DNA of 64,000 bases from Chromatocurvus sp046260765 (GTDB lineage: Bacteria > Pseudomonadota > Gammaproteobacteria > Pseudomonadales > Halieaceae). This document shows, piece by piece, positions 43,732 to 52,853 of this stretch. Within the stretch, counting starts at the first letter, position 1; the number at the start of each line of letters is the position of its first letter. Both the position numbers and the translations under genes were made by a program. The stretch spans positions 1 through 64,000 of the forward strand of contig JBHEOO010000004.1 in NCBI GenBank assembly GCA_046260765.1. Direction: 5' to 3'. The notes under the pieces were generated by a model that did not search any database, was not told the origin of the DNA, and was given only the letters and a program-made list of their open reading frames with translations.

Positions 43732-46327
43732 TTTCCACCGCGGCAATGCGTTTGCCCTCGTCCGCCCGTTTCTGGAAATCCAGAATCTGGTCGAAATTCA
43801 GGTAGCGATAGACGTCTGCCGCCATCGCATCGAGGTTGCCCACGTGCTGCATGTATTCCTCTGGTGTTGGCAGCCTGCCGAGAATCGCGCCGACGGCCGC
43901 CAGCTCCGCGGACGTGAGGTACACATTGGCACCGTCGCCAAGGCGGTTGGGGAAATTCCGGGTCGAGGTTGACAGCACGGTGGCATTCGCCGCGACACGC
44001 GCCTGGTTGCCCATGCACAGCGAACAGCCTGGCATCTCCGTCCGGGCGCCGGCGGCACCGAAAATATTGTAATACCCTTCTTCCATGAGCTGGTGCTCGT
44101 CCATGCGCGTCGGCGGCACGATCCACAGTCGTGTTGCGATTCCCCCTTTGTGCTGTTGCAGCAGTTTACCGGCGGCTCGGAAGTGACCGATATTCGTCAT
44201 GCAGGAGCCGATAAAGACTTCGTCCACGCTGTCGCCAGCAACCGCGGACAACAGCCGCGCATCGTCGGGATCATTCGGGGCACAGATGATCGGCTCGGTC
44301 ACCTCCGCCAGGTCGATCTCGATCACCGCGCTGTACTCGGCATCGGGATCGGCCCGCATCAGTGAGGGGCTCGCCAGCCATTCTTCCATTTTCTGGGCTC
44401 GGCGCTCCAGCGTGCGCGGGTCGCCATAACCTTCAGCCACCATGGAGCGCAGCAGCACGATGTTCGAACGCAGGTATTCAGCGATTGTGTCTTCGGAAAG
44501 ATCGATGGTGCAACCGGCGGCCGAGCGTTCCGCCGAGGCGTCTGACAGCTCGAATGCCTGCTCCACCGTAAGATCTGGAAGACCCTCGATTTCCAGGATA
44601 CGCCCGCTGAAGATGTTCTTCTTGCTTTTCTTGTCGACCGTCAGCAGGCCCTGCTGGATGGCGTAGTACGGGATGGCATGTACCAGGTCACGCAGAGTTA
44701 TACCGGGCTGCATGCTGCCCCTGAAGCGCACCAGCACGGATTCGGGCATATCCAGGGGCATGACGCCGGTGGCGGCGGCAAAAGCGACCAGGCCGGATCC
44801 CGCGGGAAAGGAGATGCCCATGGGGAATCGCGTATGCGAGTCACCACCGGTGCCGACGGTATCGGGCAGCAACATGCGGTTGAGCCAGGAGTGAATGATG
44901 CCGTCACCCGGTCGCAGAGAGACACCGCCCCGGGTCATGATGAAGTCGGGCAGGCTGTGCTGTGTATCGATATCCACGGGCTTGGGGTAGGCCGCCGTGT
45001 GGCAGAAAGACTGCATGGTGAGATCGGCGGAGAATCCGAGGCAGGCAAGATCCTTGAGTTCGTCCCGGGTCATTGGGCCGGTGGTGTCCTGGGAACCCAC
45101 CGTGGTCATTTGCGGCTCGCAGTAGGTGCCGGGCCGCACGCCGTCCATGCCACAGGCACGGCCCACCATTTTCTGTGCCAGGGTAAAGCCCTTGTCGGAA
45201 TCGGCAGGCAGTTCCGGCGTGCGGAACAGTTCCGATTCGGGCAGGCCGAGAGACTCACGCGCGCGGGCGGTGAGGCCGCGGCCAATGATCAGGTTGATGC
45301 GGCCACCGGCGCGTACCTCATCCAGAAGAACCTGCGATTTCAGTTCGAACTCGCCGATCACGCTGCCGTCCTCCGCCAGCATCCGGCCGTCGTAGGGGCG
45401 GATCTCGATGACGTCACCCATGTTGAGATCGTCCACAGGGGCCTCGAACACCAGCGCACCAGCGTCCTCCATGGTGTTGTAGAAAATGGGTGCGACCTTG
45501 CCGCCAATACAGATGCCGCCGGCCTTCTTGTTCGGTACACCCGGAACGTCGTCGCCAAAAAACCACAGCACCGAATTGGTCGCCGACTTGCGCGATGACC
45601 CCGTGCCGACCACGTCGCCGACGAAGGCCACGGGATAGCCTTTGGCCCTGATCTCGTCGATCTGCTTCATCGGTCCGATGCTGCCGGGATCATCCGGGTG
45701 AAGGCCGTCGCGGGCCATTTTGTACATGGCCAGCGCGTGGAGGGGGATATCCGGTCTCGACCACGCATCCGGAGCAGGGGAGAGATCGTCTGTATTGGTT
45801 TCGCCCGTGACCTTGAATACCGACACCTTGATCGACTCGGGGACAGCCTCGCGCGAGGTGAACCACTCGCCCGCAGCCCAGCTCTGCATCACCGATTCGG
45901 CATGTGCGTTGCCGCGCTGGGCCAGATCGGCCACATCGTGGAAGGCTTCAAAAACCAGAAGCGTATGCTTGAGTTCGGTAGCGGCGAGTTCGCCAAGGTC
46001 TTCGTTGGTCAGCAGCGCGACCAGCGTTTCTATGTTGTAGCCGCCGTGCATGCTGCCCAGCAGGCGAACAGCCAGGGGCCGGTCAATAAGCGCACACTCG
46101 GTATCGCCCCTGGCGATGGCAGACAGAAAACCGGCCTTGACGTAGGCCGCCTCGTCGACGCCGGGCGGTACCCGGTGACTCAGCAGGTCGAGCAGAAAGG
46201 CCTCCTCACCCACCGGCGGGTCCTGAAGAAGTTCGACGACAGACGCGGTCTGTTCGGCGGTCAGCGGCTTCGGAGGGATGTTTTGCGCAGCGCGTTGAGC
46301 AGCGTGGTCGCGATAGGCTTCTAGCAC
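43712..46327 (-). CDS. acnB: Aconitate hydratase B
   Basis: AcnB (871 residues) isomerises citrate and isocitrate in the TCA cycle with a 4Fe-4S cluster. The cluster cysteines are C709 in GSCMTN, and C768 and C771 in CSLCMGN. The N-terminal HEAT-like domain begins VLEAYRDHAAQRAAQ, matching E. coli MLEEYRKHVAERAAE, so the start is the GTG at 46325-46327, preceded by AGGAG at 7 nt; the upstream 36 codons are not part of the protein. It is divergent from miaE and convergent with tgpA. Confidence 0.97.
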   Translation of the reverse strand: MLEAYRDHAAQRAAQNIPPKPLTAEQTASVVELLQDPPVGEEAFLLDLLSHRVPPGVDEAAYVKAGFLSAIARGDTECALIDRPLAVRLLGSMHGGYNIETLVALLTNEDLGELAATELKHTLLVFEAFHDVADLAQRGNAHAESVMQSWAAGEWFTSREAVPESIKVSVFKVTGETNTDDLSPAPDAWSRPDIPLHALAMYKMARDGLHPDDPGSIGPMKQIDEIRAKGYPVAFVGDVVGTGSSRKSATNSVLWFFGDDVPGVPNKKAGGICIGGKVAPIFYNTMEDAGALVFEAPVDDLNMGDVIEIRPYDGRMLAEDGSVIGEFELKSQVLLDEVRAGGRINLIIGRGLTARARESLGLPESELFRTPELPADSDKGFTLAQKMVGRACGMDGVRPGTYCEPQMTTVGSQDTTGPMTRDELKDLACLGFSADLTMQSFCHTAAYPKPVDIDTQHSLPDFIMTRGGVSLRPGDGIIHSWLNRMLLPDTVGTGGDSHTRFPMGISFPAGSGLVAFAAATGVMPLDMPESVLVRFRGSMQPGITLRDLVHAIPYYAIQQGLLTVDKKSKKNIFSGRILEIEGLPDLTVEQAFELSDASAERSAAGCTIDLSEDTIAEYLRSNIVLLRSMVAEGYGDPRTLERRAQKMEEWLASPSLMRADPDAEYSAVIEIDLAEVTEPIICAPNDPDDARLLSAVAGDSVDEVFIGSCMTNIGHFRAAGKLLQQHKGGIATRLWIVPPTRMDEHQLMEEGYYNIFGAAGARTEMPGCSLCMGNQARVAANATVLSTSTRNFPNRLGDGANVYLTSAELAAVGAILGRLPTPEEYMQHVGNLDAMAADVYRYLNFDQILDFQKRADEGKRIAAVEITQLSA

Positions 46328-46562
46328 GGTGTGACTCCTGGTACGTGAATTCGCTGCAAGTGCCGGCGAATGCCGGCAGGCGGCGATTGAAGGGTTACCG
46401 CGCGGCGATAACCGGGCGATACTCAAAGTGCGCACAGTGTATCGCAGAGTCCGATTAAGATAAATAAATCAATCGCTTATACCGTGCATTTGCGCGCTCA
46501 ATAGCGTACGCTTCGCAGCCCTTTCCAGAAGCGCCACCACAGTCGGTTGGCAGGCAGCGGGC

Positions 46563-47198
46563 ATGTTGAATAACCTCGAGACAGACAGCGAAGCCGTTCT
46601 GGATTTTCTTTCCTGCGCGACACCTGCCGCCTGGGTGCAGACCGCCTCGCGACCGGAAAACCTGCCGACACTCCTCATCGACCACGCCAACTGCGAGAAG
46701 AAGGCGGCCTCTACTGCTCTGGCGCTGATGTACCGGTATATTGAGCGCCACGGCCTGCTGAATAAAATGTCGCGATTGGCTCGTGAAGAACTGCGACACT
46801 TCGAGCAGGTGCTCGGCATTATGCGGCGGCGCGATATTTCCTACTCGGCAATCAGCGCTTCCCGCTATGCCGGTGCCATGCGCGAATGCGCGCGCCGTGA
46901 TGAGCCTGACCGTCTGCTCGATACGCTGCTGATTGGTGCGATAATCGAGGCACGTTCCTGTGAGCGATTTGCAGCGCTTGCGCCGCACCTGGACGACGAA
47001 TTGTCAGCGTTTTACCGTTCGCTCCTGAAATCCGAAGCGCGGCATTTCAAGGACTACCTGGCATTGGCAGAAGAGGTGGCCAGTAGCGAATTGGTGAACC
47101 AGAGGCTGCAGGCCTTACTACAGGCCGAGGCCGCGCTCATACAGTCACCCGACACAGAGCTGCGTTTTCACAGTGGTGTGCCTGTGTTGCCGTGCTAG
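46563..47198 (+). CDS. miaE: tRNA-(ms2io6A37) hydroxylase MiaE
   Basis: MiaE (211 residues) hydroxylates the isopentenyl group of ms2i6A37 in tRNAs with a non-heme diiron centre. The expected iron ligands lie in DHANCEKKAAS, EELRHFEQV, EARSCERF and SEARHFKDYL. The ATG at 46563 starts the family sequence; weak Shine-Dalgarno. It is divergent from acnB (235-nt gap with no obvious other gene) and its stop overlaps the lpxH stop by 4 nt. Confidence 0.9.
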   Translation: MLNNLETDSEAVLDFLSCATPAAWVQTASRPENLPTLLIDHANCEKKAASTALALMYRYIERHGLLNKMSRLAREELRHFEQVLGIMRRRDISYSAISASRYAGAMRECARRDEPDRLLDTLLIGAIIEARSCERFAALAPHLDDELSAFYRSLLKSEARHFKDYLALAEEVASSELVNQRLQALLQAEAALIQSPDTELRFHSGVPVLPC

Positions 47199-47953
47199 AA
47201 GCTGAATTCCTGCAGCACGGGTCCGCGGTCGTCAATGTCAACGCGCCAGCCGACGTGGTCTCCCCAGTCGCCCAGCACCCAGCGTGTCCCGGCCGACAAT
47301 TCGTGCCTGGCGGGGCGGTGGGTATGACCGTGCACGAGCCTCTGCACCTGCCAATGGCGCATGCTGTCGCGCACTGCGTCGGGGTTGACGTCCATGATGT
47401 CTTCCGCCTTCATGCTGTTGGCGTCCTGACTCATGGCGCGTAATTCACTCGCCAGCTGTCGGCGCTCGGCCAGTGGCTTTGCCAGGACACTGGCCTGCCA
47501 CGCGGGGTCGCGGGTCATCTGCCGGAACGACTGGTAGTCGAGATCGCCCGTGCACAGGCTGTCCCCATGCATCAGTAGTGTTCGCACACCGCCGAGAACA
47601 TGGACGCAGGGGTCGGGCAGCAGGCGGGCACCGATACGATCGCAAAAAGAGTCACCCAGCAGGAAATCGCGATTGCCGGGCATCAGGTAAAGAGTGATGC
47701 CCCGATGGTGCAGGTTTGCTAGCAGACTTGAGACGCGCTGCACCAGCGACCTGTCATCATCGTCACCTACCCATGCTTCGAACAGGTCCCCGAGAATGTA
47801 GAGGGCGTCGATGTGCTGCAGGGAGTCGATAAAGGCCCCCAGGCCGGCAGTTACGGCGGGTCTTGTTTCGTCAAGATGAAGGTCTGAAATCAGGCAGGCC
47901 GAGGCATGTACCGCCGGCGCCTGCCCGTGCTCGTCATTGATCGCTGTCATCAT
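47195..47953 (-). CDS. lpxH: UDP-2,3-diacylglucosamine diphosphatase
   Basis: LpxH (about 252 residues) hydrolyses UDP-2,3-diacylglucosamine to lipid X, an early step of lipid A synthesis. All metallophosphatase motifs are present: SDLHLD, GDLFEAWVGDD, GNRDFL, MHGDSLC and HGHTHRP. The MMTAIN start at 47951-47953 overlaps the ppiB stop by 20 nt; an upstream in-frame ATG (47971) lies deeper in ppiB and is less likely. It follows ppiB on the same strand, as in Pseudomonas where lpxH and ppiB are adjacent. Confidence 0.94.
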   Translation of the reverse strand: MMTAINDEHGQAPAVHASACLISDLHLDETRPAVTAGLGAFIDSLQHIDALYILGDLFEAWVGDDDDRSLVQRVSSLLANLHHRGITLYLMPGNRDFLLGDSFCDRIGARLLPDPCVHVLGGVRTLLMHGDSLCTGDLDYQSFRQMTRDPAWQASVLAKPLAERRQLASELRAMSQDANSMKAEDIMDVNPDAVRDSMRHWQVQRLVHGHTHRPARHELSAGTRWVLGDWGDHVGWRVDIDDRGPVLQEFSF

Positions 47954-48440
47954 CCACAACGATGGACTCAATAATCACTGCCTCTTTCGGCACATCCTGG
48001 TGTCCGCCCTTGCTGGTTGTCGGCACGTTGCGAATCTTTTCCAGAACATCTTCACCGCTGACAATCCTGCCAAACACCGTGTAACCCCAGCCCTGCATGG
48101 TCTTGCCGGTGTGGTTGAGGAAGTCGTTATCCTTCACGTTGAGGAAGAACTGGGCGGTAGCCGAGTGGGGCTCCATGGTCCGTGCCATGGCGATGGTGCC
48201 GAAATCATTCTTCAGGCCGTTGTCCGCTTCATTCTCGATCGGGTCCTGGGTCGGGCGCTGCTTCATCTCGGTATCGAATCCGCCGCCCTGAATCATAAAA
48301 TTGCTGATGACGCGGTGGAAGATGGTGCCGTCGTAGTGTCCACTGCGGGCGTAGGCGATAAAATTCTCCACCGTTCTGGGCGCGCGCTCGGCATCCAGCT
48401 CCAGTGTGATCTCGCCAAAGGTCGTTTGAATCTTGATCAT
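47934..48440 (-). CDS. ppiB: Peptidyl-prolyl cis-trans isomerase, cyclophilin type
   Basis: This 168-residue cytoplasmic cyclophilin lacks a signal peptide. The active-site residues are in FHRVISNFMIQGGGF (the catalytic Arg), with ARTMEPHSATAQFFLNV in the substrate groove. It is co-transcribed with lpxH and divergent from glnS across a 195-nt region that holds the promoters and no further gene. The order glnS, ppiB (divergent) is also found in Pseudomonas, supporting the ppiB name. Confidence 0.95.
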   Translation of the reverse strand: MIKIQTTFGEITLELDAERAPRTVENFIAYARSGHYDGTIFHRVISNFMIQGGGFDTEMKQRPTQDPIENEADNGLKNDFGTIAMARTMEPHSATAQFFLNVKDNDFLNHTGKTMQGWGYTVFGRIVSGEDVLEKIRNVPTTSKGGHQDVPKEAVIIESIVVDDDSDQ

Positions 48441-48635
48441 CTGTCAGGGCCTTGAGGATTATTTCCGGAAGTCAGGATGATACGTACTTTAGACCCTCAG
48501 TAGAACTACCGTGGCGCGTTCCTGTGACGGATTTACGCAGACCTGCGCGGAAACTCGACGGGTTGTCCGGTAAGCTATCTGCCCACTGCGTCAGGCGCTA
48601 TACTGCCTCGCTTCATTTTTCAGCGAAATATTCAC

Positions 48636-50348
48636 ATGGAACACAGCAAGTCAACGGGTAACTTCCTGCAGTCTATAATCGAGGAGGACCTTGCAAGCGG
48701 GCGTGTCGACAAGGTCGTGACGCGCTTTCCGCCTGAGCCCAACGGGTATCTGCACATCGGCCACGCCAAGTCGATCAGCGTCAATTTCGGTCTTGCGGAG
48801 CAGTTTGGTGGCCATTGCCACCTTCGATTCGACGACACCAACCCGGAAAAGGAGACGCAGGAGTATATCGACGCCATTCAGGAAGATGTCCGCTGGCTGG
48901 GCTATAAGTGGGAGGGGGAAGTCCGCTACGCATCATCCTATTTTGAGCAGCTGTATGCCTGGGCGGAGTACCTGGTAGAGCACGGCGACGCCTACGTCTG
49001 TGAGCTGGACGCCGATCAGGCGCGCGAGTTCAGAGGGACACTGACGGAACCAGGTCGCGACAGCCCTTTCCGGGAACGCTCTGCCGCAGAGAACCTCGAC
49101 CTGCTGCAGCGCATGCGGCGGGGAGAATTTGCCGACGGTACCCGCGTGCTGCGCGCAAAAATCGATATGGCTCACCCCAATATGAACATGCGCGATCCGA
49201 TTCTTTACCGGATCCGCAAGCGCCATCATCACCAGACGGGCGACGCCTGGCCGATCTACCCCACCTACGATTTCGCGCACGGGCAGGAAGATGCGGTAGA
49301 GGGCATCACCCACTCTATCTGCACGCTGGAGTTTGAGGATCACCGGCCGCTATACGACTGGTTTCTCGATCATCTCCCGGTAAAAAGTCGACCGCGTCAG
49401 TACGAGTTTGGTCGGCTGAATACCAGTTACACGGTGACCAGCAAACGAAAGCTGAAACAGCTGGTGGACCAGGGAGTAGTCGATGGCTGGGATGACCCAC
49501 GCATGCCCACAATTGCCGGACTGCGTCGACGCGGCGTGACACCGGCGGCAATCCGCCGCTTCTGCGAGATGGTCGGTACGTCCCGCGCCAATGGTGTTGC
49601 GGATGTTGCCATGCTGGAACACGCCATCCGCGATGATCTGAACGAACATGCGCCACGCGCAATGTGTGTGCTTGAGCCGCTGAAAGTCATCCTGACCAAT
49701 GTAGATGAAGGCGTTGGCGACCTGCTCGTTGCGCCCCGGCACCCCGGCAACCCGGAACTGGGCGAGCGCCAGCTGCCGTTCTCCCGCGAACTGTACATCG
49801 ATGCCGCGGATTTCCGTGAAGAAGCCAACAAGAAGTACAAGCGGCTGGTGCTGGGCAAGCGCGTTCGCCTGCGCAGTGCCTGTGTGATCGAAGCGCACGA
49901 CGTGGTGAAGAACGCGGCCGGCGAGATGGTAGAGGTGCACGCCACCGCCATCCCCGATACCATCGGCAACGATCCCGCAGACGGCGTGAAGCCAAAGGGC
50001 GTGATCCACTGGGTCTGTGCACGTGGCGGCAGACGCGCCACCGTCCGCCTTTACGACCGGCTGTTCCGGCATCCGGCGCCGGACCGCGGTGATACTGATT
50101 TCATGGCGCAGCTGAATCCCGATTCACTGCGCATTGTCGAGGGCGCGCTCATTGAACCCGCGCTGGCCGACGCCGAGCCGGGGGATCGGTTCCAGTTCGA
50201 GCGCGAGGGATATTTTGTCGCCGACAGCATTGAGCACAGTGCCGACCATCCCGTCTTCAACCTGACCATCGGTCTGCGCGACGTCTGGGATAGTGCTGGA
50301 GATAGCGCTGGAGATAGTGCCGGAGATAGCGCCGGGGGTGACGGATGA
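48636..50348 (+). CDS. glnS: Glutaminyl-tRNA synthetase with a DSAG repeat tail
   Basis: GlnS (570 residues) charges tRNA-Gln. The class I signature HIGHAKS starts at residue 40 and the KMSKS-like loop is VTSKRKL. The core ends around residue 551. It is followed by four copies of Asp-Ser-Ala-Gly (552-567) and GDG, encoded by a 12-nt tandem repeat. E. coli GlnS (554 residues) has no such tail. cysS overlaps the stop by ATGA, and glnS-cysS is the Pseudomonas order. Confidence 0.97.
   Translation: MEHSKSTGNFLQSIIEEDLASGRVDKVVTRFPPEPNGYLHIGHAKSISVNFGLAEQFGGHCHLRFDDTNPEKETQEYIDAIQEDVRWLGYKWEGEVRYASSYFEQLYAWAEYLVEHGDAYVCELDADQAREFRGTLTEPGRDSPFRERSAAENLDLLQRMRRGEFADGTRVLRAKIDMAHPNMNMRDPILYRIRKRHHHQTGDAWPIYPTYDFAHGQEDAVEGITHSICTLEFEDHRPLYDWFLDHLPVKSRPRQYEFGRLNTSYTVTSKRKLKQLVDQGVVDGWDDPRMPTIAGLRRRGVTPAAIRRFCEMVGTSRANGVADVAMLEHAIRDDLNEHAPRAMCVLEPLKVILTNVDEGVGDLLVAPRHPGNPELGERQLPFSRELYIDAADFREEANKKYKRLVLGKRVRLRSACVIEAHDVVKNAAGEMVEVHATAIPDTIGNDPADGVKPKGVIHWVCARGGRRATVRLYDRLFRHPAPDRGDTDFMAQLNPDSLRIVEGALIEPALADAEPGDRFQFEREGYFVADSIEHSADHPVFNLTIGLRDVWDSAGDSAGDSAGDSAGGDG
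50289..50336 (+). repeat. 12-nt in-frame tandem repeat at the glnS 3' end (4 copies)
   Basis: Four units with consensus GATAGYGCYGGA lie head to tail and encode DSAG four times. The fourth unit ends GGG. Synonymous third positions alternate, which suggests an older duplication of a 24-nt unit. Confidence 0.88.
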
Positions 50349-51727
50349 GTCTGCGCCTGCATAACACGCTCAGCGGTGAAAAGGAGCGCTTTCAGCCGCG
50401 GATTGCCGACAGCGTGACGCTGTATGTGTGCGGCCCGACGGTATACAACCTCGCGCATATCGGCAACGCGCGCCCGGTTGTGGTGTTCGATACGCTGTTT
50501 CGCGTGCTGCGGCAACGCTATGCCACTGTGACCTATGCTCGCAACATTACGGATATCGATGACAAGATCATCGCCGCGGCTCGTGACAGCAATCGCAGTA
50601 TTGCTTCGGTCACCGATGAGTACACGATGAAGTATCGCGAGGATATGTCAGCGTTGAATGCACTGCCGCCGACGCTGGAGCCTCACGCGACCCATAATAT
50701 TGACGCCATGATTCGCCTGACCACGCGACTCATCGAGCGCGGCCATGCCTATGTATCCAAAGCACACGTCCTGTTTGCGGTCGAGTCCATGCCGGAGTAC
50801 GGGGCGCTCTCAGGGCGCAGGCTCGAGGACATGCTGGCGGGCGCCCGCGTTGAGGTTGCCGATTACAAGCGACACCCCGGCGACTTCATTCTGTGGAAAC
50901 CCGCCGCCGATGACGACCCCGGGTGGGATAGCCCATGGGGACGCGGCCGGCCGGGGTGGCATCTTGAGTGTTCAGCGATGATTCGTGAGCATCTTGGCGA
51001 CAGCATTGATATCCACGGCGGTGGTCGCGACCTGATTTTCCCCCACCATGAAAACGAGATTGCGCAGAGCCGCTGCAGTCATGATGGTGAATTCGTTCGG
51101 TACTGGCTACACAATGCCTATGTGGATATTGATGGCGAGAAAATGTCCAAGTCGCTCGGTAACGTTCGCAGCGTTCGAGACCTGATGCAACATTACCGGG
51201 GTGAAGTGCTCCGGCTTGCTCTGCTCACAGCGCATTACCGTTCACCGCTGAATTTCTCGGGTGATCTGCTTGAACAGGCCAGGCACACGCTGGACGGTTT
51301 TTACACCACCCTGCGCAGCGTCGAGCATATCGAGTCGCGGGACGACGTCGATATAGCGGCAGAACCTGTTTTTGCTGCGCTGGAGGATGATCTGAATACG
51401 CCTCAGGCACTGGCCGAGCTGCACGCGCTGGCCAAGGGGCTGCACAAGGCGTCGGATGCGGAGAAGCCACTGCTCAAGGCGCGTTTTCTCGCGGCAGCAG
51501 ATATCCTTGGCATCCTGCAGGAGGCGCCTGCGTCCTGGCTGCAGCCCGCGGCTGACGACGGTGGGCTGGATGCCGCGGCGATAGAGCAGCTGGTCGAGCA
51601 GCGGCGCCGCGCGAAGGTGGACCGGGACTATGCCCGGGCGGATGCGATACGCGAGAAACTGACGGCCGCGGGAATAGCGCTCGAGGACACGGCCGATGGA
51701 ACCCTGTGGCGGCGAGGGAGCCGATAA
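50345..51727 (+). CDS. cysS: Cysteinyl-tRNA synthetase
   Basis: CysS (460 residues) charges tRNA-Cys. The zinc ligand C29 lies in YVCGPTVYN, followed by the class I HIGN at 38-41. Further zinc ligands are in HLECSAM and FPHHENE, and KMSKSLGN is the second signature. The C-terminal domain (about 320-460) is the DALR-like anticodon binder. It is coupled to glnS by ATGA; 161 nt separate it from the tRNA cluster. Confidence 0.97.
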   Translation: MSLRLHNTLSGEKERFQPRIADSVTLYVCGPTVYNLAHIGNARPVVVFDTLFRVLRQRYATVTYARNITDIDDKIIAAARDSNRSIASVTDEYTMKYREDMSALNALPPTLEPHATHNIDAMIRLTTRLIERGHAYVSKAHVLFAVESMPEYGALSGRRLEDMLAGARVEVADYKRHPGDFILWKPAADDDPGWDSPWGRGRPGWHLECSAMIREHLGDSIDIHGGGRDLIFPHHENEIAQSRCSHDGEFVRYWLHNAYVDIDGEKMSKSLGNVRSVRDLMQHYRGEVLRLALLTAHYRSPLNFSGDLLEQARHTLDGFYTTLRSVEHIESRDDVDIAAEPVFAALEDDLNTPQALAELHALAKGLHKASDAEKPLLKARFLAAADILGILQEAPASWLQPAADDGGLDAAAIEQLVEQRRRAKVDRDYARADAIREKLTAAGIALEDTADGTLWRRGSR

Positions 51728-51815
51728 GAGCAGTGTGGCAGCTGGCAAGTTCTGGGCCCCATCCGGCGAGCGCAGGGTCGGATAAATACAAATACGCTAC
51801 ACTGCGATACGGGCG

Positions 51816-51844
51816 TTGATTTTGCAGTGCCGCGTGGGTATAGT
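51816..51844 (+). promoter_or_regulatory. Sigma70 promoter of the tRNA cluster with a GC-rich discriminator
   Basis: TTGATT (51816-51821) and TATAGT (51839-51844) are separated by 17 nt. The bases after the -10 (GCGCCC) form a GC-rich discriminator of the type found at stringently controlled stable-RNA promoters. It lies about 45 nt upstream of tRNA-Pro. Confidence 0.75.
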
Positions 51845-51888
51845 GCGCCCTCCTGAACACGGGTTACTTTTTCGACACTCAGGATTAT

Positions 51889-51965
51889 CGGGGTATAGCG
51901 CAGTCTGGTAGCGCGCCTGCTTTGGGAGCAGGATGTCGGGAGTTCGAATCTCTCTACCCCGACCA
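51889..51965 (+). tRNA. tRNA-Pro (TGG)
   Basis: A 77-nt cloverleaf. The acceptor stem CGGGGTA pairs with TACCCCG, followed by A and an encoded CCA. The anticodon stem CCTGC/GCAGG encloses the loop TTTGGGA with anticodon TGG at 51923-51925. The T-arm carries TTCGAAT. Confidence 0.97.
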
Positions 51966-52025
51966 CTTTTCGACTGTCTTCTCGACTGTGAAGGGTCGGT
52001 CTTTTCGGTGTCAACCCGGTCAATG

Positions 52026-52101
52026 GTGGCCGTAGCTCACCAGGTAGAGCACCGGATTGTGACTCCGGAGGTAGCGGGTTCGAGACCCGTCGGCCACCCC
52101 A
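52026..52101 (+). tRNA. tRNA-His (GTG)
   Basis: A 76-nt cloverleaf with acceptor GTGGCCG/CGGCCAC, discriminator C and encoded CCA. The anticodon loop TTGTGAC has GTG at 52059-52061. The base before the stem (52025) is G and pairs with discriminator C73, giving the G-1 identity element of tRNA-His. Confidence 0.97.
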
Positions 52102-52149
52102 TTTTTCTGAATTCCCCATCTGCTCTGGTCGGGTTAGACTTTACATTCT

Positions 52150-52226
52150 GCGCCTATAGCTCAGCTGGATAGAGCACCGGCCTTCTAAGCCGGTTGTCCC
52201 AGGTTCGAATCCTGGTGGGCGCGCCA
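52150..52226 (+). tRNA. tRNA-Arg (TCT)
   Basis: A 77-nt cloverleaf with acceptor GCGCCTA pairing with TGGGCGC, discriminator G and encoded CCA. The anticodon loop CTTCTAA has TCT at 52184-52186. The T-loop is TTCGAAT. The cluster order Pro-His-Arg follows one promoter. Confidence 0.97.
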
Positions 52227-52292
52227 AACTGTTATGGTCTTTATGGCCTGATGACATTCTCACTGATTAAAAATCCCGACAGGATGGCCCTC

Positions 52293-52853
52293 ATGTCAGA
52301 CATTTCGCAGCCTGAGTGGGTGTTCGGTTACGGATCACTGATCTTCAAGGTCGATTTTCCCTGGCGGGACCGGCGGGCAGCCAGCATCAACGGCTGGTCC
52401 CGACGATTCTGGCAGGGCTCCCATGACCACCGAGGCACGCCGGAGGCGCCGGGCAGGGTGGTGACTCTGATCGAAACCCCCGGTGTCGAATGTCCTGGCG
52501 TTGCCTATCTTGTCTCGCCGGAGGTCTTCGGCCACCTGGACCACCGTGAAAAAAACGGATATGCGCGTCACAGGGTGAGCATGGCTCTCGAAGGCTATCA
52601 CAGCGCGGTTGATGGTCTTCTTTACGTGGCCACGGCAGAAAACCCTGCCTATCTCGGACCGGCACCCCTCGATGATCTGGCTTCGCACATTGTGGCGGCC
52701 AGTGGTCCAAGTGGAAGCAATGAAAGCTACCTGAGCGAGCTCGCACGGGCGCTGCATAACCTGGGATTCTACGATGACCACGTGCATCCGCTGGCGAGCC
52801 GTGTCGATGCGCTGCTGCAGAAAAGCCTGCGTTCAGCCTCTGTCGGGGATTGA
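52293..52853 (+). CDS. Gamma-glutamylcyclotransferase, ChaC-like
   Basis: A 186-residue ChaC-like protein that would cleave glutathione to 5-oxoproline and Cys-Gly. The family opening WVFGYGSLIF is at about residues 9-18, and the catalytic glutamate lies in HREKNGYARHR. HHRGTPEAPGRVV is also typical (here DHRGTPEAPGRVV). The ATG at 52293 has AGGA at 8 nt; in-frame starts upstream overlap the tRNA-Arg gene. Its end overlaps the convergent mechanosensitive channel gene by 21 bp. Confidence 0.9.
   Translation: MSDISQPEWVFGYGSLIFKVDFPWRDRRAASINGWSRRFWQGSHDHRGTPEAPGRVVTLIETPGVECPGVAYLVSPEVFGHLDHREKNGYARHRVSMALEGYHSAVDGLLYVATAENPAYLGPAPLDDLASHIVAASGPSGSNESYLSELARALHNLGFYDDHVHPLASRVDALLQKSLRSASVGD

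Noticed and set aside
46328..46562. A gene between acnB and miaE
   Set aside because: The 235-nt gap holds only the upstream regions of two divergent genes; the open frames there extend acnB beyond its conserved start.
50289..50336. Tandem repeat as a CRISPR or regulatory array
   Set aside because: Units are contiguous without spacers and stay in the glnS frame, so it is a coding minisatellite.
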